From contig JAEYNQ010000020.1 of the NCBI GenBank assembly GCA_023412455.1, positions 1 through 12,819 of the forward strand: a DNA stretch of 12,819 nt, in the 5' to 3' direction. Below are positions 1-7,270 of this stretch, one piece after another. The notes beneath the pieces are model-generated. The model did no database searches. It was not told the DNA's origin and saw only the letters and a program-made list of their open reading frames with translations. Source of the stretch: Bacillota bacterium (lineage in GTDB: Bacteria > Bacillota > Clostridia > Lachnospirales > Cellulosilyticaceae). The position numbers and the translations under genes are program-made. Numbering within the stretch: position 1 is the first letter of the stretch; each line of letters begins with the position of its first letter.

Positions 1-683
1 TAGGGGTAAATTTAACAAGCACTGTAGAAGCAGGGCTATTGACAGGAACAACACCTGCGATAACCTCTATTTTGGCTTTTTTTGTCCTTCGGGAAAAACC
101 ATCGGTTTGGACAGCCCTTGGCATTACGTTTACTGTTTTAGGTATCACATTGTTGCAGGGAATGAACCTATCCTCTATGCAGCTTTCCTTACAACATTTT
201 TGGGGAAATGTATTGATACTTTGTGCTGCAGCAAGTGAATCCTCTTTTAACATTATTTCAAGGAAGCATAAACTAATGAAACAAGACTCACTAGAAGTGC
301 AAATTCATCCTGTGGTACAAATGTTGATCGTATCAACAATTGCTTTTGGACTGTCTCTTGTTCCTGCGCTATTGGAACATCCTTTTGTGGCATTACAAGC
401 CATTGGAGTGAAAGAATGGTTGGCTTTAGTTTGGTATGGGCTCATTGTTACGGCATTGGCATTTGTTTTTTTCTATTCAGGAGTTAAACGCTGCGATGCC
501 TATACTACCGCAGCTTTTTCAGGAATGATTCCTTTAACTTCTATGCTTTTATCTCTCTTGCTTTTAAGAGAGACAGCCGGCTTAGCCCAATGGGTAGGGG
601 GATTCCTGATTGTTTCAAGTATGCTGATGATTAAAAGTAGGCAGCCAAAAGTACATCCCCAGTTAATAAATAAACTCGGCTAA
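1..683 (+). CDS. EamA/DMT-family permease, 3' part (5' end outside window)
   Basis: This is an inner-membrane transporter of the drug/metabolite transporter superfamily; the substrate cannot be predicted. The frame is open from position 3 and continues to the TAA at 681-683. The codons before the first ATG (39) already read as permease (GVNLTSTVEAGLLTGTTPA), so the gene starts upstream of the window and the ATG is internal. About 227 codons are visible of a usual 290-310. The pattern of a small-residue helix followed by LAFFVLREKPS is the end of the first EamA repeat. A second set of hydrophobic helices closes with LLLLRETAGLAQWVGGFLIV, the end of the second repeat. Several hydrophobic segments of about 20 residues are visible, enough for most of the ten-helix fold. 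It is followed by a strong terminator at 809-839 and converges with trhP. Confidence 0.85.
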   Translation, partial: GVNLTSTVEAGLLTGTTPAITSILAFFVLREKPSVWTALGITFTVLGITLLQGMNLSSMQLSLQHFWGNVLILCAAASESSFNIISRKHKLMKQDSLEVQIHPVVQMLIVSTIAFGLSLVPALLEHPFVALQAIGVKEWLALVWYGLIVTALAFVFFYSGVKRCDAYTTAAFSGMIPLTSMLLSLLLLRETAGLAQWVGGFLIVSSMLMIKSRQPKVHPQLINKLG

Positions 684-686
684 ATG

Positions 687-823
687 AGAGAGGAGCTCTT
701 GGGGTAGAAATGGACAAATACATTTAAGAAATTCCTAATGTAATGCCTAAAGAGGAAACGAATAATAATTATTAGAAGCTGTGGAAGTAATGTTTGAACA
801 AATAAAAGCGGCGATTTCTTGAA
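687..823 (+). pseudogene. Possible decayed coding remnant, family not recognised
   Basis: The stretch after the permease has protein-like codon composition but is broken. From 704 one frame reads VEMDKYI, a TAA, then EIPNVMPKEETN. A second frame from 772 reads LEAVEVMFEQIKAAIS and ends at a TGA just inside the terminator stem. Together these look like the carboxy end of a protein with one in-frame stop and one frameshift. No start codon, ribosome binding site or recognised family is visible. It could be the tail of a deleted gene that once used the same terminator, or a chance reading. Confidence 0.3.
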
Positions 824-839
824 AGAAATCGCCGTTTTT
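805..839. terminator. Bidirectional intrinsic terminator between the permease and trhP
   Basis: A perfect 12-bp stem (CGGCGATTTCTT at 809-820 with its complement at 823-834) has a very short loop. It is followed by five T on the plus strand, and the run AAAA at 804-807 gives a U-tract on the minus strand. It sits between convergent genes and can end both. Confidence 0.85.
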
Positions 840-888
840 ATGATGTGAAACACTTTTTAAGATAAATAGGTGGTCAACGTATAGTAAA

Positions 889-2145
889 TTAATTATTTCC
901 CCATTTTCGAAGCAGAGAAGGAACAGGAACTTTTTCTGGAACTTTAAAGGTTACTAGTTCTTTAGGATGAGGTGCAGACGCAATGGCTTCACCCACCTCA
1001 TTCCACATTTCTTCAATAACAAAAGTAATAACCTCACCTTTTGGACGTAAGATTTCTACTGTTTCACCTACAGAGAACTTACGACGTTGTTCAACCGTTA
1101 CTTTTTGAGTAGCTTCATCATAGTCAATAATCATTCCAGAGAAGTCATAGTTTCGTACATAAGAATTATGGGTATAGGTTTGATCCTCTGAAGTAGGTTT
1201 GTGTTCATAGAAACCAGTGGTAAATTCACGATGACTGGCTTTACCTACCTCTTCATAGAATTTAGCTTTTTGTGCTTCATAAAGCGCAGGGTCCTTAAGA
1301 TAGGTATCAATGGCATCACGGTATGCTTTAGTAACAGTGGCCACATAAAGAGGGGTTTTCATACGTCCTTCGATTTTAAAACTATAGACACCTGCTTCTA
1401 TCAGCTCTGGAATAAATTCAATCATACATAAATCACGAGAATTATAGATGAAGGTGCCACGTTCATTTTCTTCAACAGGCATGTATTCCCCTGGTCGTGT
1501 TTCTTCAACAACATGGTATTTCCAGCGACAAGGTTGCGCACATTCACCATGATTGGCATCACGGTTGGCCATATAGTTACTTAAGAGACAACGTCCTGAA
1601 TAGGACATACACATAGCTCCATGAACAAAGGATTCAAGGACAACACCTTCTGGCAATTGATCATGAATCGCTTTAATCTCTTTAAAAGAAAGTTCACGGG
1701 CTGTTACAATACGTTCTGCTCCAAGATTAGCCCAAAAAAGAGCACTTTGGGCATTGGTATTATTGGCCTGAGTCGAAATATGGATTTCCATATTAGGAAC
1801 TGCTGAGCGAGCTACACTAAAGACACCTGGGTCAGCAACAATCAGGGCATCTACCCCCATGGCTTCTAGGGAACGAAAATAATCCGCCATGCCTTCAAAA
1901 TCGTCATCATGAGCAAAGATGTTGGCAGTCACATAAACGAGAACCCCATGTTCATGAGCAAAACGAATACCTTCTGCCATCTCCTCAGGGGTAAAGTTCT
2001 TTGCCTTAGCACGTAAACTATAGCTCCCTCCACCAATATAAACCGCATCAGCACCATAGAGTACTGCAATTTTCAAGGTTTCTAGACTCCCAGCAGGGCA
2101 GAGTAATTCAACTTTATTTTGATGTTTCATTTGATGTTTGGTCAT
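889..2145 (-). CDS. trhP: U32-family tRNA U34 5-hydroxylation protein TrhP
   Basis: TrhP-type proteins take part in prephenate-dependent 5-hydroxylation of wobble uridine 34 in tRNA; older annotation calls the family collagenase-like peptidase U32. The 418-residue length fits B. subtilis YrrO. The barrel starts with VELLCPAGSLETLKIA (residues 12-27). The U32 signature is at 171-189 (ESFVHGAMCMSYSGRCLLS). Cysteines 179, 186, 202 and 240 have the spacing of the iron-sulfur ligands known in the U32 protein UbiU; Cys206 is an alternative ligand. The ATG at 2145 is supported by AGGAGG at 2154-2159 with an 8-base spacer. The start lies inside the end of trmR (32-base overlap), so the two are co-transcribed and probably translationally coupled. 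B. subtilis has two U32 genes here (yrrN, yrrO); only one is present. Confidence 0.9.
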   Translation of the reverse strand: MTKHQMKHQNKVELLCPAGSLETLKIAVLYGADAVYIGGGSYSLRAKAKNFTPEEMAEGIRFAHEHGVLVYVTANIFAHDDDFEGMADYFRSLEAMGVDALIVADPGVFSVARSAVPNMEIHISTQANNTNAQSALFWANLGAERIVTARELSFKEIKAIHDQLPEGVVLESFVHGAMCMSYSGRCLLSNYMANRDANHGECAQPCRWKYHVVEETRPGEYMPVEENERGTFIYNSRDLCMIEFIPELIEAGVYSFKIEGRMKTPLYVATVTKAYRDAIDTYLKDPALYEAQKAKFYEEVGKASHREFTTGFYEHKPTSEDQTYTHNSYVRNYDFSGMIIDYDEATQKVTVEQRRKFSVGETVEILRPKGEVITFVIEEMWNEVGEAIASAPHPKELVTFKVPEKVPVPSLLRKWGNN

Positions 2146-2815
2146 GTAGAGTTCCTCCTATTTTATAACTTAAAGCTACACCGTCTCCAATGGGTAAAAT
2201 ACTGGAACGAAGTTCTGGCGAATGGGTAAGTGTCCAGAGATAATCCCTGAGTCTGGCATGAGTAGTCCGTTGACGCCTTTCAATAAGATAACGTGAACGG
2301 GCGACTGCTCCTTTGTGTAAAACATTATCTGTTATTAATAAGCCATTAGGCTTTAAAAGACGAAGACATTCGGGTAAAAAGTGGATATACTGGGCTTTAG
2401 CACAATCCATAAAAATCACATCATAGGTATCACTAGGAAGTGTGGGTAAAATAACTACAGCATCCCCTTTTATTAGGCGAATGGTTTCTGTTAGATGGGC
2501 GCGTTCTATATTTTTAACAGCTATATCGTACATATAGTCAAAACGCTCAATCGTTGTAATATGACCATCTTCCTGAAGATAGTCACTCATAAGAATAGAC
2601 GAGTAGCCAACAGCAGTACCTAGCTCCAAAATCTCTTTTGGCTTGACTAAGGAAAGCAGTACTTTAAAGAAATCAGCTACTTCGGATTTTATAATGGGCC
2701 ATTGCTCCTCACCTTGTGCAATTTTCCTTTCGATTTCTTGTAAAACAGGAGAAGTTGGCGAAGTGTGAAGGGCACGTATATATTCTATAATATAGCTATA
2801 ACTAATTTCGCTCAT
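2114..2815 (-). CDS. trmR: tRNA 5-hydroxyuridine methyltransferase TrmR (SAM-dependent O-methyltransferase)
   Basis: This enzyme methylates 5-hydroxyuridine at tRNA position 34 to 5-methoxyuridine using S-adenosylmethionine. The fold is the catechol-O-methyltransferase type. Motif I is ILELGTAVGYSS at residues 62-73. An acidic residue for the ribose follows the second strand (E90). The metal-binding set is D137 in FMDCAK and D163-N164 in ITDNVLHKG. An ATG at 2815 gives 233 residues and has AGAAAGGA upstream at a normal distance. A TTG at 2839 would add eight residues but would place the ribosome binding site inside the gene. The position between mltG and the U32 gene matches B. subtilis yrrM, which is the basis for naming TrmR rather than a generic methyltransferase. 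The tail after residue 221 overlaps trhP and looks unconserved. Confidence 0.88.
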   Translation of the reverse strand: MSEISYSYIIEYIRALHTSPTSPVLQEIERKIAQGEEQWPIIKSEVADFFKVLLSLVKPKEILELGTAVGYSSILMSDYLQEDGHITTIERFDYMYDIAVKNIERAHLTETIRLIKGDAVVILPTLPSDTYDVIFMDCAKAQYIHFLPECLRLLKPNGLLITDNVLHKGAVARSRYLIERRQRTTHARLRDYLWTLTHSPELRSSILPIGDGVALSYKIGGTLHDQTSNETSK

Positions 2816-2857
2816 AAAAGCATCCTTTCTAGACACCAAAAACGTATGTCACTATAC

Positions 2858-2886
2858 AATATAAAGGAATTTAGGTGGTTATTCAA
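2858..2886 (-). promoter_or_regulatory. Promoter of trmR-trhP
   Basis: On the minus strand, TTGAAT (2881-2886) is separated by 17 bases from TATATT (2858-2863). Transcription would start near 2851, about 35 bases before the trmR ATG. It lies directly behind the mltG terminator, so the tRNA-modification pair has its own transcription start. Confidence 0.6.
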
Positions 2887-2899
2887 GCCTAATACAAAT

Positions 2900-2920
2900 A
2901 AATCGCCTAGTAGGCGATTT
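2900..2920 (-). terminator. Intrinsic terminator at the end of mltG
   Basis: The stem AAATCGCC / GGCGATTT has a five-base loop and overlaps the mltG stop codon (2919-2921). On the minus strand it is followed by the T-rich stretch ATTTGTATT. The stem is short and the T-tract imperfect, so read-through into trmR is possible. Confidence 0.65.
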
Positions 2921-4028
2921 ATTCTCTAAAGTTCATATCCAAGGTTTGCTTGTATTTTATCGTATTTCTTTCATGATCCGCAGCTGTTTCCCCAAAAGAA
3001 TGAGAGCCTGCTTCATCGCCGGTTACAACAAAGTAGTAATAATTATGTTCAGCGGGCATAATAGCTGCACTAATGGCTGCCTCACCAGGAGAGCAAATAG
3101 GTCCAGGTGGTAAACCTTTATGCTGATAGGTATTATAATCTGAATCTACTTCTAGGTCTGAATAGCTTAAGGCCTCTTTTCGTTTTTCAAGAACGTATTG
3201 AATGGTTGAACACATTTGAAGTGGCATATCGGTATTGATACGATTATAAATAACTCCAGAAATGACAGGTCGCTCTTCACTAATTTTTGCTTCATGCTCA
3301 ATGATAGAGGCAATCGTTAGAATTTTATGCATACTATAACCAGAAACATTTATAGCACTTGTATAGCTAGAGAGCACCTCATCAAATTTATGGAGCATTT
3401 GATAAATAACTTCTTCTGGTGTAGCATCCTTACGAAAGGTATATGTAGCGGGAAATAGATAGCCTTCCAGAGAATACTTAAGATTATTAGGTAGATTCTT
3501 TAAAAAATCGTATTCATAAGAGCGATTACGCACATTGACGGCTTCTAAAAAAGCTTCTCGTGAAAATAGACCTGCATTTTCCAAACGATCAGCTATGTTT
3601 ACTAAGGTAAACCCTTCAGGAATAATAACCGTAACCGTTTCATCAGCTGATTTTAAATCAGATGTTAAGAGCTTTACAATTTGTGTACTACTCATATTGC
3701 TAGTAATGGAGTAGTCACCTGGTCGAAGAGAGGAAGCCGTTATCTTATCCAGTTTCGTTTCAAGTAGGAAGTAGGGGACACTGGCGATTAGATCCTTTGT
3801 ATAGAGCAACTGGGCTAAGTCTTCAAGGGTCATCTCGGGTGTTACTGTTATTTCTTCTTCACGTATAACTGTATTTTTTTGGCGTTCATGATCCGAGGTA
3901 ATAATGGTAGACGTATAATTGAAACAATAATTAAAAACCTTTATACTTCCTATCACACAAAGTGCTAAGAGGAGGACACTTAACAGAAAACTGAGGATAA
4001 GACGCAAGGCGAGTTTCTTTTTAGACAT
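2919..4028 (-). CDS. mltG: Endolytic murein transglycosylase MltG
   Basis: MltG is a membrane-anchored lytic transglycosylase that cuts nascent peptidoglycan strands within the chain and so sets glycan length. The 369-residue protein has a basic start (MSKKK), one transmembrane helix at about 7-30, a LysM-like region at about 60-125 and the YceG catalytic domain to the end. The motif ASIIEHEA (240-247) contains the expected catalytic glutamate E244 (E218 in Escherichia coli). The family blocks GVIYNRINTDMPLQ (258-271) and NTYQHKGLPPGPICSPGEAA (299-318) follow. The usual DPT before the IxY is CST here, a conservative departure. The ATG at 4028 has AAGGAG at 4035-4040. Older annotations call this family aminodeoxychorismate lyase-like, which is misleading. 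Confidence 0.93.
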   Translation of the reverse strand: MSKKKLALRLILSFLLSVLLLALCVIGSIKVFNYCFNYTSTIITSDHERQKNTVIREEEITVTPEMTLEDLAQLLYTKDLIASVPYFLLETKLDKITASSLRPGDYSITSNMSSTQIVKLLTSDLKSADETVTVIIPEGFTLVNIADRLENAGLFSREAFLEAVNVRNRSYEYDFLKNLPNNLKYSLEGYLFPATYTFRKDATPEEVIYQMLHKFDEVLSSYTSAINVSGYSMHKILTIASIIEHEAKISEERPVISGVIYNRINTDMPLQMCSTIQYVLEKRKEALSYSDLEVDSDYNTYQHKGLPPGPICSPGEAAISAAIMPAEHNYYYFVVTGDEAGSHSFGETAADHERNTIKYKQTLDMNFRE

Positions 4029-4058
4029 AGTAAACTCCTTTAATAAGTATTTTATAAA

Positions 4059-4087
4059 ATTATAACTACTTTTTTGAAATAATTCAA
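4059..4087 (-). promoter_or_regulatory. Promoter of mltG
   Basis: On the minus strand TTGAAT (4082-4087) and TATAAT (4059-4064) are separated by exactly 17 bases. The predicted start is near 4052, leaving a short leader with the AAGGAG site. It is divergent from the promoter at 4155-4183. Confidence 0.7.
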
Positions 4088-4154
4088 CTAATGTTGCGTT
4101 AAAAGCAAAATAGTAAACAATATTATAAAATTTACAAAGTTTTCTAACATTAAA

Positions 4155-4183
4155 TTGAAGTCCCTTTCTAAATTAGGTATAAT
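4155..4183 (+). promoter_or_regulatory. Promoter of the recombinase-like gene at 4234
   Basis: TTGAAG (4155-4160) is followed after 17 bases by a perfect TATAAT (4178-4183). The predicted start near 4190 leaves a leader of about 44 bases before the ATG at 4234. Confidence 0.7.
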
Positions 4184-4233
4184 AATAGCAAGAAAAGGCG
4201 AAACAGTGGCCGACAAAGAGGGAGATGAGGGCG

Positions 4234-5046
4234 ATGTTTTATAGTTATAATCCAAAATTAAATACTATTTATAGTTATGAGAAAGTAACAGATGAAAAGA
4301 AACTAGACCCTACTTTTGACCAAGCAGTTCATCACTATTGCCAGATACACCATCTAACTTATAATGACAAGTATGCTATTAAGGAAATGGGGACAGAACA
4401 ACAAGGGGACTCGCGATTAGTAGAACTGTTGCTACATCTTAAAACGGGAGACTTATTGATTATCCCTAGCCTAAGAACCATTACAACTGTCAAAGATGAG
4501 ATGGAACAGTTTTACTCACTATTAGATAAGCGAGGGATTTTACTCGTTGTCTTAAGTGGGGAAACATTACTTTCTACCTATCCTTCTGCTATGTCTCTAG
4601 AGGAACAACGTATACGGGCACACTATCGCCAATTAGCTATGCAAGGTTATTATGTTGGCTTAGGAGAAGCTTTAGAAGAAGTCCAAAAGTTACAGCAAGA
4701 AAAAAAGGTAACCTATAAATCACCTGGTGCACCACGTATTCAAGTGGATGAAGAAGTATTTAAAGAAGTCTATGCGTTATGGGATGCCAATCCTAATTAC
4801 TCCTACACTCAAGCTTGTAAATGGTTAGAAGAAAAAGGACATCCTTATCGGATAAATCCTAAAACTCATGAAAAATGCTATACTAAAATTAATCCTACTA
4901 CTTTTGTGGAAGAAACTCTCAAGATCTCTAAACAGACTTTTCAAAATATGGTGAATCGCTACCGTGAAGAGAACAGTATTATAGGTAAGCGTGTGGATAC
5001 CACTGGAAAGTATACACAACTTGCAAAGTCATCCCGTAAAAGTTAA
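4234..5046 (+). CDS. Degenerate serine-recombinase-like protein, probably not catalytic
   Basis: The 270-residue protein keeps the layout of a resolvase/invertase. It starts with a strand (MFYSYNPK). The middle strand-helix GDLLIIPSLRTITT matches the family pattern GDxLxVxxLDRLSRS. A long linking helix (EEQRIRAHYRQLAMQGYYVGLGEA, in two parts) follows, then the hinge GAPRIQVDEE and a resolvase-like helix-turn-helix ending SKQTFQNMVNRYREE. The serine expected in the first strand (YxRxS) is absent, and the arginines of the DRLSR motif are replaced, so strand cleavage is unlikely; a DNA-binding or structural role is inferred. GAGGGAG at 4218-4224 fits the ATG at 4234 (9-base spacer) better than the adjacent ATG at 4225. 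It has its own promoter, diverges from mltG and converges on dpaB. Its function is unknown. Confidence 0.75.
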   Translation: MFYSYNPKLNTIYSYEKVTDEKKLDPTFDQAVHHYCQIHHLTYNDKYAIKEMGTEQQGDSRLVELLLHLKTGDLLIIPSLRTITTVKDEMEQFYSLLDKRGILLVVLSGETLLSTYPSAMSLEEQRIRAHYRQLAMQGYYVGLGEALEEVQKLQQEKKVTYKSPGAPRIQVDEEVFKEVYALWDANPNYSYTQACKWLEEKGHPYRINPKTHEKCYTKINPTTFVEETLKISKQTFQNMVNRYREENSIIGKRVDTTGKYTQLAKSSRKS

Positions 5047-5076
5047 AGCTTGTCCTTTCAATTTATTCAATAGGAT

Positions 5077-5155
5077 AAAAGGAGTCAGCTTAGTCATTCA
5101 TTATTCCTTAAAAATGTCCATTAAGGAGAAAAGAAAGACTAATTGGACTCCTTTT
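5077..5155. terminator. Large bidirectional terminator between convergent genes
   Basis: A long inverted repeat pairs 5077-5095 (AAAAGGAGTC, then AGCTTAGTC) with 5137-5155, with two mismatched positions. The 41-base interior contains a second small hairpin (CCTTA at 5106-5110 with TAAGG at 5122-5126). It ends in TTTTTT on the plus strand, and on the minus strand in TTTT after the stem. It serves the gene ending at 5046 and the dpaB remnant ending at 5161. Confidence 0.75.
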
Positions 5156-5160
5156 TTGTA

Positions 5161-5418
5161 TTAATAGATGATGAAGATAGGTTGTATTTGTTCTTTTTGT
5201 AGAGCCAGCTCAAGGGTTTGAGGGACTTTATTTAAGTCAGATACTAAAGAGTGAGGCTTATGAACAAAGTCATCCTGTCCCATAGGGACAAAATAAATGG
5301 ACTCTGTTGCCATTAAAGTCCCTATATTTTTTAAGTTAAGACCTAAGCCGTCATTAGTAGCCAAAGCAATGATAACCGGTTTATTATTACGAAGAAGAGA
5401 TTTTGCTACCATGTTCAA
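5161..5418 (-). pseudogene. dpaB: Dipicolinate synthase subunit B, 3' fragment cut by prophage insertion
   Basis: DpaB (SpoVFB) is the flavoprotein-like subunit of dipicolinate synthase, which oxidises dihydrodipicolinate to the spore-core compound dipicolinate. The fragment matches the family's last 85 or so residues closely: NMVAKSLLRNNKPVIIALAT, then NDGLGLNLKNIGTLMAT, IYFVPMGQDD and KPHSLVSDL. About 110 amino-terminal residues are missing from a usual length of about 195-200. Upstream in this frame the homology stops at about the N codon (5413-5415), and the frame reaches a stop at 5449-5451. There is no ribosome binding site, and the TTG at 5418 is not a real start. The integrase gene runs across the break in another frame. 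Excision of the element would be expected to restore the gene. The intact 3' end, stop and terminator argue against random decay. Confidence 0.85.
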
Positions 5419-7048
5419 AATTACATGTAGTCGATGATAATGTGTTACTTATAAAAAAAGATATATCAATATTTATTCCATCCCAGCTAATACTTTTCAC
5501 AACCTCTCGTATTAGCTGCCTTTTTTCATGTTTGGTAGATTTGTCAACCTCATTACAAAAACGCTTTATAGAACTAAAAATTGTATCAATATTAGCTATG
5601 TCAAAGTCTTTGCTTTTAGTTAATTCTCTAGCTGCATTAAGTTGATTAGTAAGCTCTGAGATTTCAACATGCAAAGCATTCACTTCATCCTGTATATATT
5701 TTTCCATTTGTGTATCGTCAAATCTAGCCAATTTTTTAATAAGTGATTGAATTGATTTTTCGTTATCTTTAATTTTATTTTCTAGTTGATTAATATTTAA
5801 GTTTAATTCATCTTGAGCAGAAGATAGACTTTTATGATGTTGTTTAATTGTATCAATTAGTTCTTTCTTATTATTTACCATGTCCTTAATGCGGTTAATT
5901 ACAATTTCATCTAAAACATATCCTTTGCTAATATTATTTATATTACATACTTTTCCACGACTTATTAATTTATTTGAGCACCTATAGGTATAGCTTATTG
6001 TGCCATCAGCTAATACTATTTGATTAGTTACCTTCATTACGGAACCACAGTTTTTACAATAAATTAATCCAGTTAGAAGAGCAGGTGCACCAGTTCCTTT
6101 TGGTATTGCAGTATCTGAATTATTCTTTATTTGATGTTGTACACTTATCCATTGTTCACTAGTTATTATTGGTTCATGAGATCCGACTGCTAATATCCAT
6201 TCTTCGGGATTATTTTTCATATTATATTTACCACTTTTATGCCTATTGTATGGCATAAAAGCAGTGCCATCATTACGTTCTAATTCATTCATTACTACAC
6301 CTATAGATTTGAAATACTTATATGAATTATCATCTATGGCACAATAGGTAGGATTCATTAGAATACATCTAATCGTATTAGATTGAAAATACTTTCCATT
6401 TAGTGTTTTGAGATTTTTTTGCATAAGATATGTTTCAACTTGTGATATACTTCCAAGTTCTAAGTATTTATTGAAAATTAGAGTAACAATATCTTTCCCA
6501 TAAGGATCTATTTCTAACACTGTATAGTGTTTTACTTTATCTCCAGACATATAATCTTTTCTAACAGCTATATAGCCAAGTGGAGCAGTTCCACCTAACC
6601 ATCGACCAGTTTTTGATAATTCAAGTAGGTTATCTCTTATTCGCTCAGCTATTGTTTCCCTTTCTAACTGTGCAAATACACTGGATATGTGTATCATTGC
6701 ACGACCCATTGGTGTAGTTGTGTCAAATTGCTCTTTAACGCTTACAAAACCTACATGATGATTAGTAAGTAATTCCAAAGTAGAAGAAAAGTCTGAAACA
6801 TTTCGACTAATACGGTCTAAACGATAACAAATTAGTACATCATAAAGACCTTTTTTTATACCTTTAACCATTGCCTGGAATTGGGGTCTATTTGTATTTC
6901 CACCAGAAAACCCCTCATCCTGAAAAATAGTAAACTCACATTGTTCAAAATGAAGTGTAGCATATTCTTTACACAAGTTAATTTGATTTTCTATGGACTC
7001 GCCCTTGTCACTGATTTTTGACTTCCTCGAATAAATAACTATATTCAT
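5387..7048 (-). CDS. Large serine recombinase (prophage integrase)
   Basis: This 553-residue enzyme integrates and excises the element by a serine-linked mechanism. The resolvase domain covers about 1-145: YSRKS with the likely nucleophile S10, DEGFSGGNTNRP (44-55), YRLDRISRN (75-83) and FAQLERETIAERI (125-137). The Recombinase domain is at about 155-300 (GTAPLGYIA, then IRCILMNPTYC). The zinc ribbon uses C331, C334, C357 and C368. A long coiled-coil insertion (about 395-480) is the tetramer-controlling part. The ATG at 7048 overlaps the preceding stop (ATGA), and AAAGGAA lies upstream. The last ten or so codons after residue 543 lie in dpaB sequence, so the carboxy terminus differs between the integrated and excised forms. 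It is the last gene of the leftward lysogeny operon. Confidence 0.93.
   Translation of the reverse strand: MNIVIYSRKSKISDKGESIENQINLCKEYATLHFEQCEFTIFQDEGFSGGNTNRPQFQAMVKGIKKGLYDVLICYRLDRISRNVSDFSSTLELLTNHHVGFVSVKEQFDTTTPMGRAMIHISSVFAQLERETIAERIRDNLLELSKTGRWLGGTAPLGYIAVRKDYMSGDKVKHYTVLEIDPYGKDIVTLIFNKYLELGSISQVETYLMQKNLKTLNGKYFQSNTIRCILMNPTYCAIDDNSYKYFKSIGVVMNELERNDGTAFMPYNRHKSGKYNMKNNPEEWILAVGSHEPIITSEQWISVQHQIKNNSDTAIPKGTGAPALLTGLIYCKNCGSVMKVTNQIVLADGTISYTYRCSNKLISRGKVCNINNISKGYVLDEIVINRIKDMVNNKKELIDTIKQHHKSLSSAQDELNLNINQLENKIKDNEKSIQSLIKKLARFDDTQMEKYIQDEVNALHVEISELTNQLNAARELTKSKDFDIANIDTIFSSIKRFCNEVDKSTKHEKRQLIREVVKSISWDGINIDISFFISNTLSSTTCNFEHGSKISSS
5395..5435. other. Probable phage-host attachment junction (one att half)
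   Basis: Host dpaB homology runs from 5161 to about 5413-5418 and then stops. Beyond that the sequence reads only as integrase. The exchange point of the serine recombinase should therefore lie close to 5405-5420, near AACATGGTAGC on the minus strand. The exact core cannot be set without the other junction, which is outside the window. Confidence 0.6.
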
Positions 7049-7245
7049 ACGCTACAATTCCTTTCTATTTGCAAATCTGCTTGGCTAGAAAATAGTTTTC
7101 CTTGAGAAAATTCCTCCTTTTCTTTAGCCATATCCTTTGAAATTTTCCGTCTATCTTTAGTATTTAATAATCCGTCTATTTCCTCATCACTCATTTCTCC
7201 TATTTTGCAAAATGTTTCATGATAAGTATGACTAGTTTTATTCAT
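7045..7245 (-). CDS. Small charged protein of unknown function upstream of the integrase
   Basis: I do not recognise this 66-residue protein. It is hydrophilic and rich in K, E and D, with a likely helical centre (MSDEEIDGLLNT, then ISKDMAKEKEEFSQGK) and no membrane segment. The ATG at 7245 has a strong AGGGGGAA site with a 7-base spacer. Its stop overlaps the integrase start by four bases, so translation is probably coupled to the integrase. A directionality factor or another integrase partner is possible because of the position alone; nothing in the sequence proves it. Confidence 0.75.
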   Translation of the reverse strand: MNKTSHTYHETFCKIGEMSDEEIDGLLNTKDRRKISKDMAKEKEEFSQGKLFSSQADLQIERNCSV

Positions 7246-7270
7246 ACCTATTCCCCCTTACAGTATAATA

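Noticed and set aside
1201..1806. Plus-strand open frames at 1201-1431 and 1621-1806
   Set aside because: They lie wholly inside trhP on the other strand, have no ribosome binding site and read as low-quality, cysteine- and phenylalanine-rich protein.
4825..5019. Minus-strand open frame of 64 codons
   Set aside because: Antisense to the well-supported recombinase-like gene, with no start signals and no family resemblance.
4234..5046. Calling the host resolvase-like protein an active second recombinase of the prophage
   Set aside because: It lies outside the dpaB junction, in host DNA, and lacks the catalytic serine and arginines.
5403..5645. Plus-strand open frame of 80 codons at the integrase 3' end
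   Set aside because: Antisense to the integrase coiled-coil and carboxy end; its apparent pattern is the mirror of that coding sequence.
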